The notes under the pieces are model-generated. The model saw nothing but the letters and a program-made list of their open reading frames with translations. It did no database searches and was not told the DNA's origin. A stretch of 64,000 nt of DNA from Sphingomonas_O antarctica (GTDB taxonomy: Bacteria > Pseudomonadota > Alphaproteobacteria > Sphingomonadales > Sphingomonadaceae). Position 1 is the stretch's first letter, and each line of letters begins with the position of its first letter. Positions 42,905 to 52,468 of the stretch are shown piece after piece. The stretch covers positions 40,266 through 104,265 of the forward strand of contig NZ_CBCRXM010000010.1 in the NCBI RefSeq assembly GCF_965137005.1. Direction: 5' to 3'. Position numbers and translations under genes: made by a program.

Positions 42905-44835
42905 ACCGCTGCCCCCTTCGGACGGACGCTGACGGTCCGCATCATCCCCGCCATCATGTGATAGAGCATGTGACAGTGGAACGCCCAGTCGCCGACCGCG
43001 TCGGCGGTAAAGTCCCATGTCACCTTGCCGCCCGGTTGCACGATCACGGTGTGCTTGCGCGGCGCGTGGTCGCCATGTCCCGTAACCAGCTCGAAGAAAT
43101 GGCCGTGGATGTGGATCGGGTGTCCCATCATGCTGTCGTTGATCAGGTTCACGCGGACGCGTTCGCCCTCGATGAAAGGGATCGGCATGTGGACGTCGGA
43201 CATCTTCTCGCCGTCGAACGACCACATGAACCGCTCCATGTTGCCGGTCAGGTGGATGTCGATGCTGCGGGACGGCGCGCGGACGTCCGGGTTGGGCGTA
43301 AGCGCCATAAGGTCCTTATAGACGAGCACCTTGTGGCCGACGTCCTCCAGCCCCTGGCCTGGCTCGCCGGTACGATCCATCGGCATCGGCGAGATGGTCT
43401 GGACGCCGGGTCCCTTCTTCACTTCGGGGGCATAGGAGAAGTCGCGCATCTTCATGGACCCCATGTCCATCCCGGCCATGTCGTGACCCGCCATCCCAGC
43501 CGTCGATCCGTGATCCATCCCGGCCATGCCCGAATGGTCCATGTCCGCCATTGCCCCGTGATCCATGCCGGGCATCGCGGCGCCCGGCTTGCCCATCGCC
43601 ATCGCCGCACCGGCGGCGGTTGCCAGCTTGGCGGACGTGTTCTGCTCGGCGGTCGGATCGACGCCGCGCGTCATGTCGCCGCCCGACATGTCCATGCCCT
43701 CCATGCCGGGCATGTTCGCCATGTCCATCCCCATGTCCTTCATGGTCGCGAGCGGCCGCTTGCGTAAGGGCGGCACCTCGGCAGCCATTCCGGCGCGGGG
43801 CGCCAGCGTCGCCCGCGCCATGCCCGAGCGGTCGATCGATTCTCCAACAAGCGTGTAGGCGCGGTCCTCGGTCGGGGTGACGACGGCGTCATAGGTTTCG
43901 GCGACGCCGATCTGGAACTCGTCGACTTCGACCGGCATCACGTTCTGCCCGTCGGCCTGGACGATGGTGAGCCGGAGGCCGGGGATGCGGACATTGAAGG
44001 TCGTCATCGCCGATGCGTTGATGACCCGCAGCCGGACCCGCTGACCCGGCGTGAACAGCGCGGTCCAATTGTCCCGTGGCCCGTGACCGTTGACGAGATA
44101 GGTGTAGGCCGCGCCGGTCGCGTCCGAGATGTCGGCCGGGTCCATCCGCATCTTGCCCCAGTCCATGCGATCCTTGAGCGGCTGGTCGCGACCGGGAAGC
44201 AGGCCGGCGAGCGTCTGGCGCTGGAAATTGAAGTTGCCGGGATTGATCTTCATCGCGCGGAAGATGGCTTCGGGCGACATCTGGCTGTGGTCGGACAGCA
44301 CGATGACATGCTCGCGGTCGAACCTGACTGGATCGGCCCCGGCCGGATCGATGACGATCGGCCCGTAATGGCCGAGTTGTTCCTGCATGCCGGAATGGCT
44401 GTGATACCAGTAGGTGCCGTTCTGTTTGATCGGAAATTCGTAGAGGTAACTCGACCGGGGCTTGATCCCGGGAAACGAGATGCCGGGAACACCGTCGTGC
44501 TGCGGGGGCACGAGCAGGCCATGCCAGTGAATCGAGCTGTCCTCGTCGAGGTCGTTGATGACCTTCAGCCGCACGTTCTGGCCCTCGCGCAGCCGTATAA
44601 GCGGCGCGGGCACGGTGCCGTTGATGCCGATCGCCTTCGAGACGCGGCCATCGATCATCATCGTCTGGCGCGCGATCCGAAGCGTAATGTCGTCACCCGA
44701 CACGGTGGGAAGCGGTGCGACCAGCCCCGGCGACACCGATTGCGCCCAGGCCGGCATCCATGCGGCCAGCGCTAGGCCGCCGCCGGCGGCGCCAGCGCCG
44801 CGCAGGAGTTGGCGGCGGTCGAAAACGTGATTCAT
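42901..44835 (-). CDS. copA: Multicopper oxidase CopA (PcoA type), Tat-exported
   Basis: A roughly 644-aa periplasmic oxidase. The Tat signal is FDRRQLLRGAGAAGGGLALA. Cupredoxin copper ligands are seen in SIHWHG, WYHSHSG, HPIHIHGHFFEL and WAFHCHMLYHMMAGM. Between domains lies a Met/His-rich insertion of MPGM, MDHGAM and MDMG repeats. It probably oxidises Cu(I) or sequesters copper. ATG 44835 (MNHVFDRRQ) is preferred: AGGA is 5 nt upstream. The CueR-type promoter at 44924-44954 drives it. Confidence 0.94.
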   Translation of the reverse strand: MNHVFDRRQLLRGAGAAGGGLALAAWMPAWAQSVSPGLVAPLPTVSGDDITLRIARQTMMIDGRVSKAIGINGTVPAPLIRLREGQNVRLKVINDLDEDSSIHWHGLLVPPQHDGVPGISFPGIKPRSSYLYEFPIKQNGTYWYHSHSGMQEQLGHYGPIVIDPAGADPVRFDREHVIVLSDHSQMSPEAIFRAMKINPGNFNFQRQTLAGLLPGRDQPLKDRMDWGKMRMDPADISDATGAAYTYLVNGHGPRDNWTALFTPGQRVRLRVINASAMTTFNVRIPGLRLTIVQADGQNVMPVEVDEFQIGVAETYDAVVTPTEDRAYTLVGESIDRSGMARATLAPRAGMAAEVPPLRKRPLATMKDMGMDMANMPGMEGMDMSGGDMTRGVDPTAEQNTSAKLATAAGAAMAMGKPGAAMPGMDHGAMADMDHSGMAGMDHGSTAGMAGHDMAGMDMGSMKMRDFSYAPEVKKGPGVQTISPMPMDRTGEPGQGLEDVGHKVLVYKDLMALTPNPDVRAPSRSIDIHLTGNMERFMWSFDGEKMSDVHMPIPFIEGERVRVNLINDSMMGHPIHIHGHFFELVTGHGDHAPRKHTVIVQPGGKVTWDFTADAVGDWAFHCHMLYHMMAGMMRTVSVRPKGAAV

Positions 44836-44923
44836 GATCATCCTGTCGAACGGATAGTTGCGCTGTTACCGTTGGATACGCGGCGCAATCCTTCAGCCCT
44901 CGCGCATCCTCCATGATTTTGAG

Positions 44924-44954
44924 GACATGGTGTTTGACATGGTGTTAGGGTCAA
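44924..44954 (-). promoter_or_regulatory. MerR/CueR-type promoter of copAB
   Basis: On the minus strand, TTGACC (-35, from 44954) and CATGTC (-10, from 44929) are separated by 19 bp instead of 17. The spacer starts CTAACA and holds TGTCAAAC, giving the dyad TTGACCCTxACA...TGTCAA. This is the hallmark of promoters activated by MerR-family regulators. A close relative is at 55585-55615. Confidence 0.75.
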
Positions 44955-44987
44955 GCCGCAGTCAGCAAGAATTCCGATCCCGTTTCT

Positions 44988-47900
44988 TCAGGTTGATATC
45001 GTCCCGGCATTCTCTTCGGGGCGGTAACCTTTCGGCCAGACGCTGCGCGCGACGAACGCGGCGATCGCCGGCAGAACCAGCAACGTCAGCGCGGTCGAGG
45101 TGATCAACCCGCCAATCACCACCGTCGCCAACGGCCGCTGGACCTCGGCCCCGGTCCCGGTCGCCAGCGCCATCGGCACGAAGCCGAGACTCGCCACCAG
45201 CGCGGTCATCATCACCGGACGGACACGCTCCATTGCACCGCCGATGATCGCGTCGTCGGCGGCCTCGCCGTCGTCGCGCCGCTTGCTGATCGAGCTCATC
45301 ATCACGAGTCCGTTGAGCACCGCGACTCCGGAAAGAGCGATGAATCCGACCGCCGCGGTGATCGAGAACGGGATGCCGCGCAGCAGCAGCGCGAACACCC
45401 CGCCCGCCAGCGCCATCGGCACCGCGCTGAACACGATCGCCGCCGGCACGAACCCGCCCAGCGCCAGGTAGAGCAGGGCGTAGATGGCGAGGAAGCAGAT
45501 CGGCACCACGATCATCAGCCGCAGCCGCGCCGACTGCAGGCTCTCGAACGTGCCGCCCCAGTCGGTATACATTCCGGACGGCAGCGTCATGCCGGCGATC
45601 TTGGCCTGTGCTTCATTGACGAAGCCGCCGAGGTCGCGACCGCGTACATTGGTCTGGATCACGACCATCCGCTTGCCGTTCTCGCGGCTGATCTGGTTCA
45701 GCCCCTCGGTATAGCGGAACCGCGCGACCTCGCGCAGCGGGATCGAGCGCGCCGACTGACCTTCCGCTGATGCGAGCATCACGGGGATCGCGCCCAGCGT
45801 CTCGATGTCGTCGCGCTGCGCGTCGGGCAGCCGGACGACCACGTCGAAGCGCCGGTCGCCTTCATACAGCAGCCCCGCCTCGCGTCCGCCGAGCGCGGCG
45901 GCGACGGTGTTCGCCACCTCCTCGACCGACAGGCCGTATCGGCCCGCCGCCTGCCGATCGACTTGGATGTCGAACGTCGGTGCGCCGGAGGTCTGTTCCG
46001 CCTGCACGTCTGCCGCGCCCGGAATCGTGCGTAACGCAGCCGCGATCTTCGCGCCCTGCTCGGTCATCGCGTCGAGATCATCGCCGTAGAGCTTGACCGC
46101 AACGTCCGATCGGACGCCCGCGATCAACTCGTTGAAGCGCATCTGGATCGGCTGCTGGATCTCGGTGCGGTTGCCGATCAGCGGCTTCATCTTCGCTTCG
46201 ATCCGCTTGAGGATATCGGCCTTGCTGTTGACGCCTTCGGGCCATTCGCTCTCGGGCTTGGGAATGACGTAGGTGTCGGACGCGTTGGGCGGCATCGGGT
46301 CGGTGCCGAGATCGGCGTTGCCGTTTTTCGAGAACACCAGCGCCACCTCGGGCAGCGACTTCAGCGCATCCTCGATCCTGAGCTGCATCTGGGTCGATTG
46401 GTCGATCGATGCTGACGGGATGCGGAAGTTCGTTACCGTGATGTCCTTCTCGTCGAGCTGGGGCATGAACTCCTCGCCTAGCGCGCCGAACATCAGCACC
46501 GCCGCCAGGAACACGCCCGCGCCGCCGGCGATGAACGGCAGCGGCCGCGCCACCGCCTTCGCGAGCAGCGGGGCATATCGCTCCTTGAACCAGCGGATCG
46601 GCGGCACCTCGGTCTCGCTGACCTTGCCGGTGATGACGATCGCGATCATCGCCGGAACGAAGGTAATCGACAGCACGAACGCGCTGGCCAGCGCGACCAT
46701 AAGCGTCGTCGCCATCGGCGCGAAGGTCTTGCCCTCGACGCCCTGGAAAGTGAGCAAGGGCACGAACACGAGGAAGATGATCGCTTGGCCGTAGACGGTA
46801 GGCTTCACCATTTCGCGCGCGGCTTCGGCGGTTTCGGTCAGCCGCTCGAGGCGGGTGAGCAGGCGACCTTGATGTTCCTGCCGTTCGGCCAGGCGCCGCA
46901 GCGCATTCTCGATAATGATGACCGCGCCATCGACGATCAGCCCGAAGTCGAGCGCACCCAGACTCATCAGATTACCCGATACGCCAAGGCCGTTCATCCC
47001 CGCCGCGGTCATCAGCATTGTGATCGGGATCACCGCCGCGGTGATCAGCGCCGCGCGGATGTTGCCGAGCAGCAGGAACAGCACGACGATGACGAGTAAC
47101 GCGCCTTCGATCAGGTTCTTCTCAACCGTTGCGATCGTCGCATTGACCAATTTCGACCGGTTATAGACCGGCGCGGCCACCACGTCCGGCGGCAGCGTGC
47201 GGTTGATCTGTACGAGTTTGTCGGCGACGCGGGTCGCGACGATGCGGCTGTTTTCACCGGTCAGCATGAGGATGGTCGAGATTACCGCCTCCGACCCCAT
47301 CAGGCTGCCCGAACCGGTGCGCACCGCGCCGCCGATCACGACCTGCCCGACGTCACGCACGCGCACCGGCACGCCGTTCCGGGTGGCGACGACCGCCTCC
47401 TCGATGTCGGCGATCGATCGCAGCCGCGCGTCGGCGCGGACCAGGAAGCTCTCGCCTGCGCGACGGACATAGTTGGACCCGGCGGAGAGGTTCGACCGCT
47501 CCAGCGCGTCCGCCAGTTCCGTGACCGACAGGCCGTAGGCGGCAAGCGAATTGAGGTTCGGCTCGACGACGTATTGCTTCACATAGCCGCCGTTGGAATC
47601 GACCCCGGCGACGCCGGTGACGCCGCGCATCTGCGGCCGGATGATCCAGTCCTGCACGGTGCGCAGGTAGGCGGCCTTGGCGAGTTCGGTCGTCAGGCGT
47701 TCGCCTTCGGGCGTCAGATAGCTGCCATCGGGCTGCCACCCGGGCTGGCCGGCGCGATGCTCGCCGCCCTTGCCGTCGGGATGCCGAAACGCGACCGAGT
47801 ACATGAAGATCTCGCCAAGCCCGGTGGTCAGCGGCGCGAGCTGCGGCTGAACCCCGGCGGGCAGGCTGTCGGCGGCTTGGGCAAGCCGTTTGGTCACCTG

Positions 47901-48224
47901 CTGGCGTGCGAAGTATATGCTGGTCGAATCCTCGAACACCGCCGTGACCTGGCTGAATCCGTTGCGGGTTAGCGAGCGCGTCATCTGGAGGCCGGGGATG
48001 CCCGACAGCGCGGTCTCGACCGGGAAGGTGACCTGCTTCTCCATATCGACAGGGCCGAGCGTCGGCACGAAGGCGTTGATCTGGACCTGGCGGTTGGTGA
48101 CGTCTGGCACCGCGTCGATCGGCAGCATGGTGATCTGCCACGTCCCGAACGCGACGACGAGCAGCGTCAGGAACGCGACCACCCACCGCGCGCGGACCGA
48201 GAAACCCAGAATGCGCGCGATCAT
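44988..48224 (-). CDS. czcA: Heavy-metal RND efflux pump, CzcA type
   Basis: A 1078-aa inner-membrane RND proton antiporter with 12 expected helices and two large periplasmic loops. The helix-4 relay DFGLIVDGAVIIIEN matches CzcA-type pumps for divalent Co/Zn/Cd/Ni, not the monovalent Cu/Ag CusA type, whose motif is MVDAAIVMIEN. Other family motifs are IDAVPDVTNRQVQIN at the N-terminus and QIQP-equivalent PIQMRFNELIAGVRSDVAVK, read in part. It starts 4 nt inside czcB and completes a czcCBA operon. Confidence 0.93.
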   Translation of the reverse strand: MIARILGFSVRARWVVAFLTLLVVAFGTWQITMLPIDAVPDVTNRQVQINAFVPTLGPVDMEKQVTFPVETALSGIPGLQMTRSLTRNGFSQVTAVFEDSTSIYFARQQVTKRLAQAADSLPAGVQPQLAPLTTGLGEIFMYSVAFRHPDGKGGEHRAGQPGWQPDGSYLTPEGERLTTELAKAAYLRTVQDWIIRPQMRGVTGVAGVDSNGGYVKQYVVEPNLNSLAAYGLSVTELADALERSNLSAGSNYVRRAGESFLVRADARLRSIADIEEAVVATRNGVPVRVRDVGQVVIGGAVRTGSGSLMGSEAVISTILMLTGENSRIVATRVADKLVQINRTLPPDVVAAPVYNRSKLVNATIATVEKNLIEGALLVIVVLFLLLGNIRAALITAAVIPITMLMTAAGMNGLGVSGNLMSLGALDFGLIVDGAVIIIENALRRLAERQEHQGRLLTRLERLTETAEAAREMVKPTVYGQAIIFLVFVPLLTFQGVEGKTFAPMATTLMVALASAFVLSITFVPAMIAIVITGKVSETEVPPIRWFKERYAPLLAKAVARPLPFIAGGAGVFLAAVLMFGALGEEFMPQLDEKDITVTNFRIPSASIDQSTQMQLRIEDALKSLPEVALVFSKNGNADLGTDPMPPNASDTYVIPKPESEWPEGVNSKADILKRIEAKMKPLIGNRTEIQQPIQMRFNELIAGVRSDVAVKLYGDDLDAMTEQGAKIAAALRTIPGAADVQAEQTSGAPTFDIQVDRQAAGRYGLSVEEVANTVAAALGGREAGLLYEGDRRFDVVVRLPDAQRDDIETLGAIPVMLASAEGQSARSIPLREVARFRYTEGLNQISRENGKRMVVIQTNVRGRDLGGFVNEAQAKIAGMTLPSGMYTDWGGTFESLQSARLRLMIVVPICFLAIYALLYLALGGFVPAAIVFSAVPMALAGGVFALLLRGIPFSITAAVGFIALSGVAVLNGLVMMSSISKRRDDGEAADDAIIGGAMERVRPVMMTALVASLGFVPMALATGTGAEVQRPLATVVIGGLITSTALTLLVLPAIAAFVARSVWPKGYRPEENAGTIST

Positions 48225-49369
48225 TCCGCCGACTCCTTGCCGAGTTCGGCCTTGAGGAGGAACGCGTTGGTGGTGGCGATCGGCGTGCCCGCCTTCAGCC
48301 CCGAGGCGATCGCGACGAGGCCGCCGCTGCGGCTGCCGATCTGCACGCTCTGCGCCTTGAAGCCGCCGGGCGTGCGGACGAACACGACGGTGCGACTGCC
48401 GATCGTCTGCACCGCGTCCTGCGGCACCATCACGCCGTCGCGCGTGGCGCCGCCGCTCGCGAACACACGCGCCTGGACGAGTTGGCCGGGGACGAGGGTC
48501 GATCCGCCCGCGGTCGGTGTCACGATGACCGTCGCTGCGCGCGTCTCCGGATCGACGACACCGGTTGCCGATCGAACGCGACCTTCGAGGGTCAGGCCGT
48601 CGCTCGTCGTCAATTCGACGCGATCACCCGCCCGGACGCGGCTCGCGTCTGCGGGCGGCAGACTGGCGGTGATCTGCAACCGGCGCGGATCGGCGACCCG
48701 GAACAGCTCGGTCTCGGCCGCGACATACTGCCCGAGGTTGGCGGGCGCGGCGGTGATGCGCCCGCCGATCGGGGTGACCACGGCGACCGAGCGACCATCG
48801 CCGGCGACCCGCACGGCACCGGCGGCGGCGTTCGCGCGGCGAGCATCGGCCTGCGCCACCGCGAGGTTGGCCTGCGCGGTCTCGTAGTCGGCGCGAGGAC
48901 TGACGCCCTGCGCCAGCAGCGAGCGCTCGCGCGCGAGCTGGCGGCTGGCGAGCGTTACCCGCGCAGAGGCCACCGAGCGGTCGGCCACGATCGCGGAGGC
49001 GTCGCGACTCTCGACCAGCGCCACGGTCTCGCCGACACGCACTGGATCGCCGATTCGCTTGAGGATGCGGGTGACGGTGCCGGCCGCGCGCGCGGTCAGG
49101 ACCGCTTCGGCATCGGGTGTCGCCTCGACCGTCGCCGAGGCTGGGATCGCTGCGTCGATTTCGCCCGACGCGGCGGGGGCGACGACGATCTCGGACGTCC
49201 GGATGCCCGTGTCGTCGATCGCGACCGCGTCGGTCGGCGCCGCCGATGTTTCCGCGGATTGGGGTTCGGACGGGGCCGGCGCGGTCAGGCGCGCGGCGCC
49301 GAAGCCGAGCGCGGCGGCTGCGGCCAGGCCAATCGCGGCGCCGGCATATAGGCGGTTCTTGTCGTTCAT
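48221..49369 (-). CDS. czcB: RND periplasmic adaptor, CzcB type
   Basis: A 382-aa membrane fusion protein linking CzcA to CzcC. An N-terminal membrane anchor (LYAGAAIGLAAAAALGFGAA) is followed by a beta-barrel/lipoyl layout: VTRILKRIGDPVRVGETVAL, a helical hairpin and VVTPIGGRITAAPANLGQYV. It has 4-nt overlaps with czcC and czcA, so the three are co-translated. No C-terminal metal-binding extension is seen. Confidence 0.91.
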   Translation of the reverse strand: MNDKNRLYAGAAIGLAAAAALGFGAARLTAPAPSEPQSAETSAAPTDAVAIDDTGIRTSEIVVAPAASGEIDAAIPASATVEATPDAEAVLTARAAGTVTRILKRIGDPVRVGETVALVESRDASAIVADRSVASARVTLASRQLARERSLLAQGVSPRADYETAQANLAVAQADARRANAAAGAVRVAGDGRSVAVVTPIGGRITAAPANLGQYVAAETELFRVADPRRLQITASLPPADASRVRAGDRVELTTSDGLTLEGRVRSATGVVDPETRAATVIVTPTAGGSTLVPGQLVQARVFASGGATRDGVMVPQDAVQTIGSRTVVFVRTPGGFKAQSVQIGSRSGGLVAIASGLKAGTPIATTNAFLLKAELGKESAE

Positions 49370-50625
49370 TGGACCGGTTCTCCGGTGATGGTGAGGCCCG
49401 ACAGGCGGGCGAGGCTGGCGCGGGCGTCGAGGCGCGCGGCGGCGGCGTCGAGGACGACACCGCGTGCGACACCGAGGCCGTGGCGCGCGGCGAGCAGTTC
49501 GATCAGCGGTGACTTGCCTGCTTCATAGGCGATGCGGGCGAGGCGATAGGTTTCCTCCGCCGTCGCCATGGTGCGCGCTGCGGCCTGCGCGCGCCTATCG
49601 GCGGCGGCAACCAGCGCCTGGCCCGACTGCACGCCCGCTAGTGCTTCCAGTCGCGCCGACGCCGCACGCGCCTCGGCACCGCGCAGCTCGGCCTGAGCGG
49701 CGGCGATGTTGCCCTTGTTCCGATCGAAGATGTGAAGCGGCAACGACACCCCGGCGACGAGCGCGGTCGCGTTATCCGCCTCCAGCCGCCGGACGCCGAT
49801 CTGTGCGGTGACGTCGGGAATGGCGCGCTTGCGCTCGACCGTGACGCGGCGTGACGCCGCCTCGCGTTCGGCCTCCGCTGCGCGGAACCCGGCGCTCTGG
49901 AGCGGGTCGATTGGTCCAGACGCGGGCTGTGCGGCGAGCCGATCGAGCAGCGATGCCGACAGGCTCGTATAAGGCATCTCGACGCCGGCCAGCGCAGAGA
50001 GGCGTGCGAACGCTGCGGTACGCCCCGCCTTCACACCTTCGAGTTCGGCGGTCAGCGTGTTGAGTTCGGTCTCGGCTTGGAGCTGGCGAAGCCGAGCTTC
50101 CTTTCCGGCACCGACCAGCGCGCGGGCGACCTTCAGATCGGCGGTCGCTTCCTCAACCTCATCTTCGGCCAGCCCGATCCGCCGATCAGCGATCTCGGCG
50201 GCGGCGTAAGCGCGCGCGAGCTCATAAGCATAGGCCTGGCGACCGGCGAGACCGCGCGCCTCTGCCGCAGTGACGCCTGCGCGCCCCGCCGCCATCCGGG
50301 CGGACCTTTTGCCGCCGAGTTCGAACGGCTGGTTGTATTGCAGCGTCGTCTCGGTCCGCCCGAACCCACCATAAGGCGAAGTCCCGCCGAAATTCTCGCC
50401 ATAGACGGTGATCGTCGGATTGGGTCGTGCCCGCGCCTGCTCGGCCAGACCTTCGGCCTGCGCGATCTCGGCATTGAGCACAGCGATCCGCGGTGAGTCC
50501 CCGGTCTGCCGCAGAAGTTGCGCGAAGGGCGGCGCGGGCTCCGCCCACGCCGAACCCGCCAGGCTAAAGCCCGCGAGCGTGCCGGCGAGCGCGTAAGCGC
50601 GCCACCGGCGGTTGAAGCCGTCCAT
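49366..50625 (-). CDS. czcC: Outer-membrane efflux protein, CzcC (TolC-like)
   Basis: A 419-aa outer-membrane factor with a signal peptide ending SLAGSAWA. It has two TolC-like OEP repeats: NAEIAQAEGLAEQARARPNP and the central PFELGGKRSARMAAGRAG, then SLPLHIFDRNKGNIAAAQAE. It exports divalent cations across the outer membrane with CzcAB. The gene begins about 50 bp after a small His-rich gene on the same strand. Confidence 0.9.
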   Translation of the reverse strand: MDGFNRRWRAYALAGTLAGFSLAGSAWAEPAPPFAQLLRQTGDSPRIAVLNAEIAQAEGLAEQARARPNPTITVYGENFGGTSPYGGFGRTETTLQYNQPFELGGKRSARMAAGRAGVTAAEARGLAGRQAYAYELARAYAAAEIADRRIGLAEDEVEEATADLKVARALVGAGKEARLRQLQAETELNTLTAELEGVKAGRTAAFARLSALAGVEMPYTSLSASLLDRLAAQPASGPIDPLQSAGFRAAEAEREAASRRVTVERKRAIPDVTAQIGVRRLEADNATALVAGVSLPLHIFDRNKGNIAAAQAELRGAEARAASARLEALAGVQSGQALVAAADRRAQAAARTMATAEETYRLARIAYEAGKSPLIELLAARHGLGVARGVVLDAAAARLDARASLARLSGLTITGEPVQ

Positions 50626-50676
50626 GTTCGATCATCCTGCACGAGTGAACCACTGCGCACCGCATCGCGCGCGGGA

Positions 50677-50994
50677 TCAGGCTCGTGGTGGACGCAATAG
50701 TGACGTTGGATCGAGACCTCGAAGGCCGGCGGGTTCGCCGCTTGGCCAGATCGACGCCAATTCCGTGACCAGATGCGACGGTTCGATATGCGCCGGGACC
50801 GCGAGGCTCTGGCCAACGGCGTGCGCGGCCAGATGGATCGCACCGTCCGGATCTTCCTGATCCTTGTCGGCGTGGCTGTGTTCCACGGACGCCGCGTGAA
50901 CGGGATCGTCGTCGTGGATGGTCGCGCCATGCCAGCCGGACAGCGCGACCATCCCAAGCACGGCGATAAACGCCAGCAAGGTCGCAATAACCAT
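50677..50994 (-). CDS. Small His-rich exported protein, CzcI-like
   Basis: A 105-aa protein with one N-terminal hydrophobic helix (MVIATLLAFIAVLGMVALSG) followed by an Asp/His stretch, HDDDPVHAASVEHSHADKDQ. Like CzcI of Cupriavidus it is a short His-rich periplasmic protein directly before czcC, but sequence identity was not tested. A regulatory or metal-buffering role is inferred. A GTG 8 codons upstream is a possible start, and the frame stays open further upstream. Confidence 0.6.
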   Translation of the reverse strand: MVIATLLAFIAVLGMVALSGWHGATIHDDDPVHAASVEHSHADKDQEDPDGAIHLAAHAVGQSLAVPAHIEPSHLVTELASIWPSGEPAGLRGLDPTSLLRPPRA

Positions 50995-51067
50995 CGATCG
51001 GGGTCGGCGTGAGGTCACGATCGCCAGCCTATGCGACAGGCCGCGTCGCAGCAAGGATGTAGCGACG

Positions 51068-52393
51068 TCACGCCTTCGGCCAGTCGGGATGGCGTCGATC
51101 GATGACGAACGGGTGATCGCCCTGGGCGTGAACGCGGGCGTGATCGTCATCGTCGGCAAGGTCGCCGTGACTATGCGCGACGACATCTGGATCGTTCGCC
51201 GGCCACAAGAGACACGCCGCCGTCGTGCCGATCGCGGCGAGCACTGCCATGGCTGCGAACGCTGCGGCCATGCTCACGCGCGCGCCAAGTTGGCCGACCA
51301 GGGGATAGCAGACCAGCCAGCACACATGGCTCAGCGCGAACTGCGCAGCGAACAGTGCGGGGCGATCGTCGGCGTTGGCCGACCGCTTGAGCAGCCGCCC
51401 CGAAGGCGTCACGCTCGCCGAATAGGCAATGCCCATCACCAGCCAGCCGACCAGCAGAACGTGCCAATAGCCGACGCCCGGCGTCATCGTCGCCGCCACC
51501 GCAGCCAAAGCCGCCAGCGCGAGCGTCATGACCGCTGCCGCGACCATCATCACCGTTCGGTCCGCGACACGGTCGAGGATCCGCGGCAGAGTGAGCGCGG
51601 CGGTGATCGACCCGCCGCCGAACGCCGCCAGTGTCAGTGCGACGTCGCGCTGGCTGAGACCAAGGCCGCGGACGATGACGACGGTGTTGACGATCACCAT
51701 TGCGCTCGCCGCGGCCGCCGCGAGGGTCAACGCGAGCAGCCCGCGCAACCGCGGCGTCTTCAAATAGATGCGGATGCCGCGCGTCGTCTTGTCGTAGATC
51801 CCGCCGCCGTCCCTCGATTGCTCGGGGCGCGGCAGGACGGCCGTGACGACCAGCATCGCGGAGGCAACAAACCCGATCGCGGTGCCCGAGAACAGCCAGT
51901 GGTAGCTGATGACCGTCAGCAATCCCGCGGCGAGGATCGGACTGGTCAGGCTCTCCATGTCATAGGCCAACCGCGACAGCGACAGAGCGCGCGTATAGTC
52001 GCGCTCGTCGGGCAGCACGTCGGGGATCGTCGCCTGAAACGTCGGGGTAAAGGCCGCCGATGCGGATTGCAGGACGAAGATCAGGACATATACCTGCCAT
52101 ATCTGGTCGACGAACGGCAGGCAGAGTGCGACGCCCGCGCGGATCGCGTCCATCGTGACGAGCAAGGCCCGGCGCGGCACGCGGTTGGCTAACGCGCCGG
52201 CGATAGGCGCGACGCCGATATAGGCGATCATCTTGATCGCCAGTGCCGTGCCGAGGACCGCGCCGGCATTGCCTCCGGCGATGTCGTAGGCGAGCAACCC
52301 GAGCGCGACGGTCGCAAGGCCGGTCCCGATCAGCGCGATGATCTGCGCCAGGAACAGGTGTCGGTAGGTGCGATTTGCAAGGACAGCCAGCAT
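51068..52393 (-). CDS. MFS exporter with His-rich tail, NreB-like
   Basis: A 441-aa MFS protein with 12 expected helices; it opens MLAVLANRTYRHLFLAQIIA and has PIAGALANRVPRRALLV in the first MFS loop. The C-terminal tail is rich in His and Asp (VVAHSHGDLADDDDHARVHA), as in NreB nickel exporters. It is divergent from a CsoR/InrS-like repressor across a C/G-tract palindrome, a typical nickel-control layout. Substrate is inferred as Ni(II) or Co(II). Confidence 0.82.
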   Translation of the reverse strand: MLAVLANRTYRHLFLAQIIALIGTGLATVALGLLAYDIAGGNAGAVLGTALAIKMIAYIGVAPIAGALANRVPRRALLVTMDAIRAGVALCLPFVDQIWQVYVLIFVLQSASAAFTPTFQATIPDVLPDERDYTRALSLSRLAYDMESLTSPILAAGLLTVISYHWLFSGTAIGFVASAMLVVTAVLPRPEQSRDGGGIYDKTTRGIRIYLKTPRLRGLLALTLAAAAASAMVIVNTVVIVRGLGLSQRDVALTLAAFGGGSITAALTLPRILDRVADRTVMMVAAAVMTLALAALAAVAATMTPGVGYWHVLLVGWLVMGIAYSASVTPSGRLLKRSANADDRPALFAAQFALSHVCWLVCYPLVGQLGARVSMAAAFAAMAVLAAIGTTAACLLWPANDPDVVAHSHGDLADDDDHARVHAQGDHPFVIDRRHPDWPKA

Positions 52394-52403
52394 GACGCTC
52401 TCG

Positions 52404-52421
52404 TATCCCCAAGGGGGGATA
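52404..52421. promoter_or_regulatory. C/G-tract operator for the CsoR/InrS-like repressor
   Basis: TATCCCCAAGGGGGGATA is a near-perfect dyad with C- and G-tracts flanked by AT steps. This is the operator type recognised by RcnR, InrS and CsoR proteins. It lies between the divergent MFS exporter and repressor genes, 10 bp upstream of the exporter start and 47 bp before the repressor. Confidence 0.75.
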
Positions 52422-52468
52422 TGTCAACCGCTCTCGACAGAGTGCCGCGACCGTGGAAGGAAGCGCCG

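Noticed and set aside
44988..48224. CusA copper/silver pump
   Set aside because: The helix-4 motif is DFG...VDGAV, of the divalent CzcA type, despite the copper context.
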